Positions 1 to 11,051 of a DNA stretch of 37,439 nt are shown piece after piece (the stretch's first letter is position 1; every line of letters begins with the position of its first letter). The translations under genes were made by a program, and so were the position numbers. This DNA is from Deltaproteobacteria bacterium (GTDB lineage: Bacteria > Desulfobacterota > Desulfarculia > Adiutricales > Adiutricaceae), in NCBI GenBank assembly GCA_031269825.1, contig JAISYP010000153.1:1-37439 (forward strand), written 5' to 3'. The notes below the pieces were generated by a model. The model ran no database searches and was not told the origin of the DNA. It saw only the letters and a list, made by a program, of their open reading frames with translations.

Positions 1-49
1 TTGATATTTAAAAAAATTTTATAAAATTTCTATAAATTTTTTTATATTT

Positions 50-1143
<1,094 letters not shown>

Positions 1144-2190
1144 ATGTCCAAAACCCCACTCGCCACCCAAAAGTTCTAATTATTTCTAATGGGCTTACTC
1201 CGCGCCTTCACGCCTTTTTTCCACGGACATGTCTCTAGCCGCCTTCCCGGTCATGTCTAGAGATATGGAAACCAGCGTGGACAAGGTTCAGTTCGCCTTT
1301 TCGGTGTTTTTCTTTGGCTTGGCGTTTAGTTAACTAATGGCCCCTTTAGTGACCGATTGAGGCGTCGTGGGCCTCTGCGGGGTTAGCTCTCTACATCGCC
1401 TCCCGCGCCTTAATGATTTTCGTTCGGACATGGGCCTATTGTTGGCTCTCCGTTTCAGGCGGGCCTTGGGTGGTCGTGAGGCGTGATCATCGCCAAAACC
1501 GTAATCCGAGACGTCTACATTCTGAGGAATCGGCCAAGGTTTCCACCTTGGCCCTGGCCGTCCAATCCATTGACCCAGTGGCCGCCTCAAAGGCTGTCCT
1601 ATTTCATCGCCACCTTAGCCTGGGACGCTTGTTTTATGTTCTTGACCGCGCTGGGGGGATGGGCTGGCTACTAACCACTTTATTCTCGATAAGACATTCT
1701 CTATGGGAAAAGGATCGCGAGATAGTCTTTGGCGGGTAATGACCGTCTTTGGCCAACTCTTTTGGCGGAAAAACTTCATTCTGGTCATCGCCGTGGGGGC
1801 CTTAGGCGATTCCGCCATTTTCGCGTTCATCAGCGGCTCGCCGATCTATATAATATAGGCCGGTTTTCCCGAGACCAAGTTTGGCTGGACATTGGGGCTC
1901 TTTTCCCTGGCCTGGTCAGAGGTCAGCCAAATTAATTTCCTTCTGTTGAAGACATTTACCGCCCAGTTCATCCTAACCGCTGGCGTTATCTAGATGGCCT
2001 TATTCAGCTTGGCCTTAACATTAATATAATAGAGTTCCACGGACTACGTCGCTATAGGCGCGTCGCCGTTCGCCGCGGCCAGACTAATACTCCCTTTTTG
2101 GGCCACTTCGGAGTCCTAACGCCCTTGCCCATGGCGCCCATCATCGCCACCGCGAGCCTTGGTGGACGATCAATCCTCGCGGATTAAGCG
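1144..2190 (+). pseudogene. decayed Bcr/CflA-type MFS drug-efflux transporter
   Basis: Read across frames, this stretch keeps the signature order of Bcr/CflA major-facilitator transporters. Near 1228 a frame reads DMSLAAFPVMSRDMETS, then VQFAFSVFFFGLAFS, corresponding to the family's first helix loop and second helix. Near 1480 a frame reads IIAKTVIRDVY, matching the family's IARAIVRDLY-type motif. Near 1797 a frame reads GALGDSAIFAFISGSPIYI, matching the helix containing the conserved FAYISGSPFV-type motif, followed by FGWTLGLFSLAWSEVSQIN. The frame is broken by in-frame stops (for example just after 1329 and at the TAG near 1855) and by frameshifts. No intact start or usable protein remains. 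The family exports drugs or metabolites such as bicyclomycin or cysteine; the substrate of the ancestral protein cannot be told. The boundaries are approximate. Confidence 0.8.
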
Positions 2191-2594
2191 TTTAGCTTCC
2201 ATAAAGGCAAATAAATAACCAAAACATTTTTTAAATGATCTATATTTTATTTTTAGTTACTATTTCATTTTAAAAATTCTTTTATATTTTTCTTTTATAA
2301 TTTTTTAATTGATTTACATATTTTTATTATTTTATTTTATTTTCTCAATTAATAATTCATTAACAAATTTATTATATCTATATTTTTTATTTATTATAAT
2401 ATAAATAACTAGCAAAATATCGTTGTCATAAAAATTATTATTTATATTTTATCTTTTTGTTTTAATAATTTTTACTTTAATATTTTTCTTTATCAATTTT
2501 AATAGTACATATAAACTTATTTTATATTTAAAAAGTACTAATTTTTAATATTAATTGAAAATTAAATTAATTATAATAATATTTTTATCTATCT
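2191..2594. other. very AT-rich intergenic spacer
   Basis: About 400 bp of almost pure A/T with no open frame of interest and no clear hairpin terminator. It lies between the efflux pseudogene and the regulatory region of sahH. I see nothing else in it. Confidence 0.6.
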
Positions 2595-2617
2595 AACAGA
2601 ATATATAATGTTCTGTT
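2595..2617. promoter_or_regulatory. inverted repeat, putative operator before sahH
   Basis: AACAGAA, nine bases, then TTCTGTT form a perfect 7-bp inverted repeat with AT-only spacing, typical of a dimeric repressor site. Its right arm overlaps the first bases of the predicted -35 element TTGAAA. A bound protein would therefore touch RNA polymerase. The regulator is unknown. Confidence 0.45.
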
Positions 2618-2643
2618 GAAAAAATTTATCGTAAATTTATAAA
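2616..2643 (+). promoter_or_regulatory. putative sigma70-type promoter of sahH
   Basis: TTGAAA at 2616-2621 and TATAAA at 2638-2643 are separated by 16 bp. This leaves a leader of roughly 175 nt before the GTG start. The leader has no structure that I recognise as an SAH or SAM riboswitch. Confidence 0.4.
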
Positions 2644-2790
2644 AACTAGCCTCCTCCCGAAAACCTTGAATTAGAGCCCATTTTCCCTTAAAATAGAAAA
2701 TCGCGCGAGTCCGCGCCGGGGCTGGTTCCCTCTAATCTCGATTGGGGCCTAGCTCCCGTCAGAAAAGCGTCCCTTCCCCAATGGGTCTAA

Positions 2791-5006
<2,216 letters not shown>

Positions 5007-5078
5007 CCTTATAAGGCCCTTAAAAGCCTTAAAACTTTAGATCAAGATTTTTTAATCCTTTAAGGTCAAAACCATCGC

Positions 5079-5804
5079 ATGGAAAAAGCTTTACCTATCA
5101 AAGACAGCGACAACAGTCCCTTACGCGTGGATCAAGTGGATTTCCCGACCGGACAATTGGGGATTTCCATTTGCCCCGGCAAGTACGACGATTACGCCCG
5201 CTCTGGCCCCTGCCATCGGGACGCGCGCAAGGATTTAACCACCGCCAAAAACTGGGGAGCCAAACTGGTGGTCACTCTGCTGGAAGATCAGGAGTTAGAG
5301 TTCTTGCGAGTAACCCATCTCCCAGACGAGGCCAAAAATCTCGGCCTCGGCTGGTGGCGTTTTCCCGTGCCTGACGAACATCCCCTGGAAATCGTCGGTC
5401 ATCCCATCCTCGATCCCCAATACGACGTATGGACTCTGCCCAACGCCCTTTTGCGCCGATTTCTCAAAGTTGGCGGCAAGGTTCTCATCCATTGCCGCGG
5501 GGGTTTAGGGCGCACAGGCACATTGGTGTCTCGTCTTTTAATCGAGGAAGGCCATAGCCCTCAAGAAGCCTTAGCCAAAACGCGGCTCGCTCGCCGGGGT
5601 TCCGTGGAAACTAAGGAGCAGGAACAATACCTTTTTAATCTACCCGCGCGGTTAGCTAAAAAGCGAAAATTCCTTGTGGCCCTCGACCAAATTTCCGAGT
5701 CGGATCAAGGCTATCCTTTAAAAACCCTGTTTGAGGATCCAGTCAATTTTGATTTACCGGCTTGGATCAAAAAGGTTAAAGCCTTATTGCCCAAAGAAAT
5801 TTGA
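5079..5804 (+). CDS. dual-specificity/tyrosine phosphatase-like protein
   Basis: The product is a predicted cysteine-dependent phosphatase of the CDKN3-like/DSP superfamily, 241 residues. The P-loop signature HCRGGLGRTG lies near residues 137-146, giving the catalytic Cys and the phosphate-binding Arg of CX5R. The upstream segment WWRFPVPDEHPLE sits where the general-acid loop is expected; the Asp in PVPDEH is the candidate acid. The N-terminal half has the expected order, including NWGAKLVVTLLED for the first strand before the acid loop. The substrate could be phosphoprotein or another phosphate ester and cannot be told. It follows the secreted-protein gene by 72 bp in the same direction. 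The start ATG has only a weak AAGGT-type ribosome site. Confidence 0.85.
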   Translation: MEKALPIKDSDNSPLRVDQVDFPTGQLGISICPGKYDDYARSGPCHRDARKDLTTAKNWGAKLVVTLLEDQELEFLRVTHLPDEAKNLGLGWWRFPVPDEHPLEIVGHPILDPQYDVWTLPNALLRRFLKVGGKVLIHCRGGLGRTGTLVSRLLIEEGHSPQEALAKTRLARRGSVETKEQEQYLFNLPARLAKKRKFLVALDQISESDQGYPLKTLFEDPVNFDLPAWIKKVKALLPKEI

Positions 5805-5854
5805 ACATTCTTTGGCGGTTTCCCTAAAACTTTAGGTAAAATCAAAGCCATAAC

Positions 5855-5911
5855 CAGGTTAGCCAATTAAGCCACGCGAAAAAAGGTTCGACCATTTAAC
5901 GAGCTAACCTG
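5855..5911. repeat. inverted repeat CAGGTTAGC / GCTAACCTG
   Basis: A 9-bp perfect inverted repeat spans a 39-base loop between the phosphatase gene and the TIGR04076-like gene. It is followed by a partial direct repeat of AACCTGATG with GGCCAATTA. It could fold in the transcript but has no T-tract, so its role is open. Confidence 0.5.
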
Positions 5912-6042
5912 ATGGCCAATTAACCTGATGACCAGTCGCCCAGGGAAATAATAAAAATTTGATTAACCGCGTAAATTAAATTAATTTCATTATGTTCATT
6001 TATCTTTTGCCCCTTGAAAAAAGAAAGAAAAAAGGTCAGATC

Positions 6043-6375
6043 ATGAACAAGGTTCGGATTACGGTTTTGGAAACCACTTTCAATGAAAAACTCGCCCAGG
6101 CGTACGGGGTTGAGGGTTTGGGCCGTTGTCCGTTTTTGAGAGAGGGCCAAGTCTTCCACGCCGACTACGCCAAACCCGAGGGCTTTTGTGACGAAGCTTG
6201 GAAGGCCATCTACCAGTACGCTTTCGCCTTAGCCCATGGCGTGGGAAAGACCGGCGAGTTGTTCTATCACGGCGACTGGATTAAGCGCCCGAACCTAGCC
6301 ATTCTCTCTTGTAACGATGGGCTTAGGCCCGTTATATTTAAAGTGGAGGGAACTAGTGAGCCAGCCTTACCTTAG
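6043..6375 (+). CDS. TIGR04076-like small conserved protein
   Basis: A 110-residue soluble protein resembling the TIGR04076 family, whose function is unknown. It begins MNKVRITVLETTFNEKLAQ and has three Cys-containing spots: GRCPFLREGQVF, GFCDEAW and LSCNDGLRPVIFKVE. The last is the most typical family segment. The spaced cysteines could bind metal or a cofactor, which is inference. I chose ATG 6043 because AAAGGTCAG lies just upstream. The frame can be read 17 codons further back to 5992, but that stretch is lysine-rich and lies on the ribosome-site region. It stands alone on the plus strand facing the minus-strand NYN gene. Confidence 0.75.
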   Translation: MNKVRITVLETTFNEKLAQAYGVEGLGRCPFLREGQVFHADYAKPEGFCDEAWKAIYQYAFALAHGVGKTGELFYHGDWIKRPNLAILSCNDGLRPVIFKVEGTSEPALP

Positions 6376-6605
6376 GGAAAAACTTCGTTAAAAACAAATT
6401 TCAAAACCAATCCCCCAAATCCCCTCTTTTCACCGCGCCTCAGTCCAATAAAGGTAATAGACTCGCTCTTAAAATTTCTCCCACCAGCCTCGCCTGGGCG
6501 GGTGGCGAGTGGAGCGATTTAGTGACGCTCGTCCCCTTTTAACCACCAACGGTTCGATTGTCCTTGGGGCCAGAGACTTAATGAAGCTAATTGGGAAGGG
6601 AAAAT
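6376..6605. other. convergent intergenic region
   Basis: This is a spacer between converging genes. It holds one copy of the 14-mer GACGCTCGTCCCCT at 6524-6537, which recurs twice before ftsH, and the imperfect GC-rich stem CCACC...GGGTGG near 6480-6505. No gene is seen; the open frame over 6509-6769 has no family look. Confidence 0.5.
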
Positions 6606-6632
6606 CTTGGCCGCGCCCAAGACGCGGCCAAG
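6606..6632 (-). terminator. intrinsic terminator of the pilT-NYN operon
   Basis: CTTGGCCGCG and CGCGGCCAAG form a perfect 10-bp GC-rich stem with a 7-base loop. Read on the minus strand it is followed by ATTTTCCC. It lies about 18 bp past the stop of the NYN-LOTUS gene, so it most likely ends the minus-strand operon. Confidence 0.75.
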
Positions 6633-6649
6633 CGAACAAACCAAAAAAC

Positions 6650-7768
6650 TTAAGGGTTAGGGCTATCCTCCGCCTTCACGCGGATATAAAGCCGCTCCGT
6701 CTTACTGTCCCCGTTTTGACGTTTTTCCAAGCTGAACAAGCTGGATTCGGCGTTGATCAGATCGGATAACTTTTTGTAGCCATATTTACGGGAATTAAAA
6801 CCCGGCTGAATCTGGTGGATGTAGGTTCCAAACTCGCAAACCATCATCCACCCGTCCGCGCGAGAAGTCTTTTCCGCGGCCTGACGGAACAGCCGCAGAG
6901 GTAAGTTATTGGGGTTGGGCGGCAAAGATATTTGTTCCGCCGCGAAGGTTAAGCTGAACCATTCCACTCGCCCCGATTTGGTCGCTTTCACTTTGAACAA
7001 GCTGGATTCGGTCTTAATCAGAGTGGATAACTTTTTGTGGCCATATTTACGGGAATCAAAACCCGGCTGAATCTGGTTGACGTAGCTAGCGAACTCGCTA
7101 AGTTTCATCCACCCATTTTCGCGAGAAGTCTTTTCCGCGGCCTTCAGGAACAGCTCAAGAGGCAATATATTGGGTTTGGGCGGAGCCTTTGGGGGTTTGG
7201 GCGGAGCTTTTTGAGGTTTGGGCGGTAACTTTTGGGGTTTGGGCGGCGAAGACTTTTGTTTAACCGTCTCTAGCGAGAACGTCGTCAGTCTATTTTCCTC
7301 TTCCCTCTCGCTTTTGTTCCGCAGGGATTCGGTCAAAACAAACTTGTTACACGCGCGCCGGAAAGCCCCAGGCGTCTTTTCCTCGCCAAACCCGTACACT
7401 TTCATGCCCGATTCTCTTAAACGAATGGCCAGGCCCGTGAAATCGCTATCGCTAGAGACCAGGCAAAAACCGTTGACCACCCTCGAGTAAAGAAGATCCA
7501 TGGCGTCGATGATTAAGGACGTGTCGGTGGCGTTTTTGCCCTTAGTAAAGGAGAACTGCTGCACCGGTTTGATGGCCAAATTTTGGATGTATTTTTTCCA
7601 ACCACTATTTTTCTGATCCGAAAAATCCCCATAGATACGTTTGACCACCGTTTCCCCCAAAATTGCCACCTCCTGAAGCAAAGTGGCGATGATCTGGGGC
7701 TGGGCGTTGTCGGCGTCGATCAGGATAGCCAACAAATCTGGGTTTCTGGGTTGGTCGTCGCGAGCCAT
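6650..7768 (-). CDS. NYN-domain protein with two LOTUS/OST-HTH domains
   Basis: The 372-residue protein has three parts. Residues about 10-150 form a NYN (PIN-like) domain with the acidic positions of that fold: LLAILIDADNA, NATDTSLIIDAMDLLYS and LVSSDSDFTGLAIRLRE. The family comprises RNases or RNA-binding proteins using clustered Asp residues and a metal ion. Residues about 175-200 are a proline/lysine linker built from repeated PPKPQKA or PPKPPKA units. The remainder holds two LOTUS/OST-HTH domains, an RNA-binding winged helix (each with GWM...EF...Y..QIQPGF.SRKYG.KKLS.LI). The two are so similar that they look recently duplicated, with an offset of 87 codons. It is the last gene of a tight operon after two pilT genes and lies 8 bp from its upstream neighbour. 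The substrate RNA and actual nuclease activity are unproven. Confidence 0.9.
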   Translation of the reverse strand: MARDDQPRNPDLLAILIDADNAQPQIIATLLQEVAILGETVVKRIYGDFSDQKNSGWKKYIQNLAIKPVQQFSFTKGKNATDTSLIIDAMDLLYSRVVNGFCLVSSDSDFTGLAIRLRESGMKVYGFGEEKTPGAFRRACNKFVLTESLRNKSEREEENRLTTFSLETVKQKSSPPKPQKLPPKPQKAPPKPPKAPPKPNILPLELFLKAAEKTSRENGWMKLSEFASYVNQIQPGFDSRKYGHKKLSTLIKTESSLFKVKATKSGRVEWFSLTFAAEQISLPPNPNNLPLRLFRQAAEKTSRADGWMMVCEFGTYIHQIQPGFNSRKYGYKKLSDLINAESSLFSLEKRQNGDSKTERLYIRVKAEDSPNP

Positions 7769-7776
7769 GAGGTAGT

Positions 7777-8508
7777 CTAATCCAAGCCTCTTTGGAGGAG
7801 CATTTCGTTGTAAGTGGCGTAAAACTTTTGGACGTGGCCCATGCCACTAATGAGGATGCGCTCAATATCATCCAGATCCGCGGTATTAATGACCGTGTCC
7901 AAGGACAGACTAAAGGCCGTCAAATCATCTAACGAGGTGAAGTTGGGGCCAATGACCGCGATGAACATCTCATGGCGAATGGACAGCTCTAGACTGTTGA
8001 CCGCCCTAATCAGTTGGTTACTGGATAACGTGGCTCCGTAATAATCCTCTTGGATCAACATCAACCGAAAACGCCCAAATTTTAGTTGCTTGACCGCGTC
8101 CCGAACATTGAGGGCCATCACGGGTCTATAACCAATGTTGGTTAGCTTGGTGAAAAGCGCCGCCTGGACTTCTTCGTTATCGTAAGCCACCAAAGCCGAT
8201 TTAATGCCCTCAGCTATCTCGTCTAGCTGGATAGAGGTAAATTCCGTGGGGGCGGAACCGACGATGATCGCTTCCCTTGGGGGAACTGGAGCGGGCGGTG
8301 GAACGGAGGCGGGGGGCGGCGTTTGGGCGGCGAAGGGCTCAGGCGCGGCCAGCGGGGGAGGCGCCAGCTCCACTGACTGTCGCCGGTTTGGGGTGAAAGT
8401 GTTTTTCTGGGAGCAACCCGGGCAAACAAATGAGAGCGGCCGCCCATACTCCACTTTGTTGTCTGGAGCGTTGAGTTTTTTGTGGCAATACTGGCACTCA
8501 ATTTGCAT
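7777..8508 (-). CDS. zinc-ribbon plus receiver-like protein
   Basis: No named family is recognised. The 243-residue product opens with an MJ0042-like zinc-ribbon: CQYCHKK at the start and CPGCSQKN about 25 residues later, giving CxxC...CxxC. Next comes a long proline/alanine linker (APPPLAAPEPF, PPPASVPPPAPVPP). Residues from about 90 on look like a receiver or similar alpha/beta fold: KSALVAYDNEEVQAALFTKL, YRPVMALNVRDAVKQL and FRLMLIQEDYYGATLSSNQL. The expected phospho-Asp region shows QEDYYG, so phosphorylation is uncertain. AAGGAG stands eight bases before the ATG. It sits between the second pilT-like gene (20 bp) and the NYN gene (8 bp), which suggests a regulatory or scaffold role for pilus function. 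Confidence 0.75.
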   Translation of the reverse strand: MQIECQYCHKKLNAPDNKVEYGRPLSFVCPGCSQKNTFTPNRRQSVELAPPPLAAPEPFAAQTPPPASVPPPAPVPPREAIIVGSAPTEFTSIQLDEIAEGIKSALVAYDNEEVQAALFTKLTNIGYRPVMALNVRDAVKQLKFGRFRLMLIQEDYYGATLSSNQLIRAVNSLELSIRHEMFIAVIGPNFTSLDDLTAFSLSLDTVINTADLDDIERILISGMGHVQKFYATYNEMLLQRGLD

Positions 8509-8528
8509 CGGTCGCGCTCCTTAAAAGC

Positions 8529-9830
8529 TTATTCCAAAAATGACCGACGGACGATTTGGCTTTCCACCCCCGGTGGTTGGGGTGGGCCACCAGAGCGAAT
8601 CCGGGCGTCGGCGCGCGGCGGCGGCGCGACCGGCTCTTCCTCATGGGCGATCGCCGGGGCGGGTGGGGCTTCTTCCTCCACCCCCTCCAAAGACAAGTCA
8701 TTGATGTCGTAAATATATTCGCCCGCCTCGGCCTTTAACGTGTCAATGCCGCGAGACATGATGTTCTTTTTGGAGCTAAAGGTTCGGGCCGTCTCCTCAT
8801 TAATGATCTTATCCCGAAATAGATCCAAGATATGTTGGTCAAACGTCTGAAACCCCAAGGGCCGCATGGACTCCACCGCCCCATAAAAAGTCTTGTCCGG
8901 GGTCTCACCATTGGTGATGATGTCCTTAAGGAGTAAACTGGAGCCCATAACCTCTAGAGCCGCCACCCGCCCCCCGCCAATCTTGGGCAACAACCGCTGA
9001 CTAACCACCCACCTTAACGACTCAGCCAACCGCACCCGAATCTGCTTTTCCTCTTCGTGGTCAAATAAACCCAAAATACGGTTGACCGTGGCGCCGGTGT
9101 CCACGGTGTGGAGGGTGGAGAAGACTAAATGCCCCGTCTCGGAAGCCGATAAAGCCATTTCCACGGTTTCTCGATCCCGCATCTCGCCGACCAGGATAAC
9201 TTTAGGGGCCTGTCGCAAGGCTGAGCGAAGCCCTTCGGAAAATGACCGAAAATCTGTCCCCAACTCGCGTTGATTAAAGGTGGACAATTTGTGGAGGTGG
9301 ATAAACTCCACCGGATCCTCTAAAGTCACCACGTGAACCGCCTGGGAACGGTTAATCTCATCCAGGATGGCGGCTAAGGAGGTGGTTTTCCCCGTGCCAG
9401 TGGCCCCCGTGACTAAAATAATGCCGTTTTTCTCCTTGGCCATGTTGTAAAAAATCGCCGGCAAACCCAGATCCTCAATGGAGCGGATATAGGTGTCCAG
9501 TTTCCGCATGACGATACTGTAACGGCCTTGCTGAGAGAAGATATTAACCCGAAAACGGGCCTTATTTTCCAGGTTAAAGGAAAGATCGCAACTACCCTGA
9601 TCCAGAAGGGTCGTGATCAGGTGTCGATTGCCCCGGAGCAAGCTCAACGCCAGGGCCTCGGTCTGGTAAGGGGTCAGAGCCCGAATCTCAGGCTGAAAAT
9701 ACACCGGCATCAATTCTCCCCCGCTTTCCACCTGGATAGGGTGGCCGACGGTCATATTTATGTCGGAAACGTCCGGGGCGGCGTTCATGAGCTTGCCTAG
9801 GATGTATTCCAGGTGGAAAAGATGCAGCAT
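8529..9830 (-). CDS. PilT/PilU-like pilus retraction ATPase with proline-rich tail
   Basis: This is a second secretion-superfamily hexameric ATPase of the PilT branch, 433 residues. Walker A GATGTGKTT lies near residue 142, then the Asp box VVTLEDPVEF, Walker B VILVGEMRD and the His box GHLVFSTLHT. It is longer than typical PilT: the last 60 or so residues form an acidic then proline/arginine-rich tail (EEEAPPAPAIAHEEE, PPPRADARIRSGGPPQPP). That resembles the accessory PilU role or a partner-binding tail. The protein powers depolymerisation of type IV pili at the inner membrane. The start follows the stop of the first pilT by 2 bp, so translation is probably coupled. No other pilus assembly gene is in the window. 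Confidence 0.92.
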   Translation of the reverse strand: MLHLFHLEYILGKLMNAAPDVSDINMTVGHPIQVESGGELMPVYFQPEIRALTPYQTEALALSLLRGNRHLITTLLDQGSCDLSFNLENKARFRVNIFSQQGRYSIVMRKLDTYIRSIEDLGLPAIFYNMAKEKNGIILVTGATGTGKTTSLAAILDEINRSQAVHVVTLEDPVEFIHLHKLSTFNQRELGTDFRSFSEGLRSALRQAPKVILVGEMRDRETVEMALSASETGHLVFSTLHTVDTGATVNRILGLFDHEEEKQIRVRLAESLRWVVSQRLLPKIGGGRVAALEVMGSSLLLKDIITNGETPDKTFYGAVESMRPLGFQTFDQHILDLFRDKIINEETARTFSSKKNIMSRGIDTLKAEAGEYIYDINDLSLEGVEEEAPPAPAIAHEEEPVAPPPRADARIRSGGPPQPPGVESQIVRRSFLE

Positions 9831-9832
9831 AA

Positions 9833-10915
9833 TTAAACGTCCGTGAAGTCATCCGGGGGCGAGGTCAGGTATTGTCGAAACTTGGCCTTATCTATACAGT
9901 GAGTGTAAGCGTCCGCGGGGGAAACGCGTCCCGCCAGGAGGTGATCCAAAATGGCGTCGTCCAAGGACTGCATGCCAAATTTGCGCCCTGTCTGGATGAT
10001 GGTGGCGATCTGGTGAACTTTGCCCTCCCGAATGAGGTTACGGACAGCCGGGGTGGCCAGAAGAATTTCCAAAGCCGCCACCCGGCCCGAGACGTCCACC
10101 CGTTTAAACAGAGATTGAGCCACCACGGCTCGGAGGGCGTCAGCCAAAGAAGCCCGGATCTGGGCTTGCTCATTGGCGGGAAAAATATCAATTATCCGGT
10201 CAATAGTGGACGCGGCCGAGGTGGTGTGCAAGGTGCCCATGACCAAGTGGCCGGTGTTGGCCGCCTCCAGAGCCAAGGAAATGGTCTCCAGATCTCGCAT
10301 CTCGCCCACCATGATGATATCGGGATCTTCGCGCAAAGCCCCCCGCAAGGCGGAAGCGAAACTGCGGGTATGGGTGAAGACTTCGCGGTGATTGACCACG
10401 CAGTTTTTCCCCATATGGACAAACTCCACCGGATCCTCAATGGTTAAAATATGGTCGCGCCGGGTGCGATTGGCGTGGTCAATGATCGTGGCCAAAGTAG
10501 TGGATTTGCCACTACCCGTGGGGCCAGTGACCAACACCAGGCCTTTGGGGAGCGAGCTTAATTTACTGATCACTAAAGGCAGCCCCAACTCCTCCACCGT
10601 GGGGATCTTGGTGGGAATCTCCCGAAAAACCGCTCCCACGCCCCATTTTTGGTTAAAAAAATTGGCCCGGTAACGCGCGATGTTGGGGATCTCGTAACCA
10701 AAGTCCACGTCCCCGCATTCCTCAAAGATCTTGATCTTCTCCTCTGGGGCGATTTCATAGAGCATCTTTTTCAGCTCTGAATTTTCCAGAACCTTGTACT
10801 TGATTTTCTCAATGCTGCCCTTCAAGCGGATCATGGGCTGACTGCCTGAGACCATGTGCAGATCCGAGCCGCCTACTTCGTGCATGAACTTGAAAAACGC
10901 GTCTAATAAGGCCAA
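9833..10915 (-). CDS. pilT: type IV pilus twitching motility ATPase PilT
   Basis: This cytoplasmic hexameric ATPase drives pilus retraction for twitching motility. It has the PilT N-terminal fold (FKFMHEVGGSDLHMVSGSQP), Walker A GPTGSGKSTTL near residue 130, Asp box ILTIEDPVEFVH, Walker B IIMVGEMRD and His box GHLVMGTLHTT. I chose TTG at 10915 because AGGGGAG lies just upstream with about 6 bases spacing and the protein then starts at the usual PilT N-terminus. A TTG at 10945 adds ten charged residues but has no ribosome site. It is the first gene of the four-gene pilT, pilT-like, zinc-ribbon, NYN operon and lies downstream of glnS on the same strand. Confidence 0.93.
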   Translation of the reverse strand: MALLDAFFKFMHEVGGSDLHMVSGSQPMIRLKGSIEKIKYKVLENSELKKMLYEIAPEEKIKIFEECGDVDFGYEIPNIARYRANFFNQKWGVGAVFREIPTKIPTVEELGLPLVISKLSSLPKGLVLVTGPTGSGKSTTLATIIDHANRTRRDHILTIEDPVEFVHMGKNCVVNHREVFTHTRSFASALRGALREDPDIIMVGEMRDLETISLALEAANTGHLVMGTLHTTSAASTIDRIIDIFPANEQAQIRASLADALRAVVAQSLFKRVDVSGRVAALEILLATPAVRNLIREGKVHQIATIIQTGRKFGMQSLDDAILDHLLAGRVSPADAYTHCIDKAKFRQYLTSPPDDFTDV

Positions 10916-11051
10916 GCTACTCTCCCCTCTGGATCTTTCCTCCAATAGATCTAGCCTCTTATAGATTTCGCCCCTTTTAGATCCCCGTCAAAGCTCTGGC
11001 CAGCGACCATATTTTTTCCCGCGGCTAGCCTTTTCGTTATCGCCTTTTTCG

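Noticed and set aside
6509-6769. Plus-strand open frame before the NYN gene
   Set aside because: It overlaps the terminator hairpin and the 3' end of the NYN gene on the other strand; no recognisable sequence.
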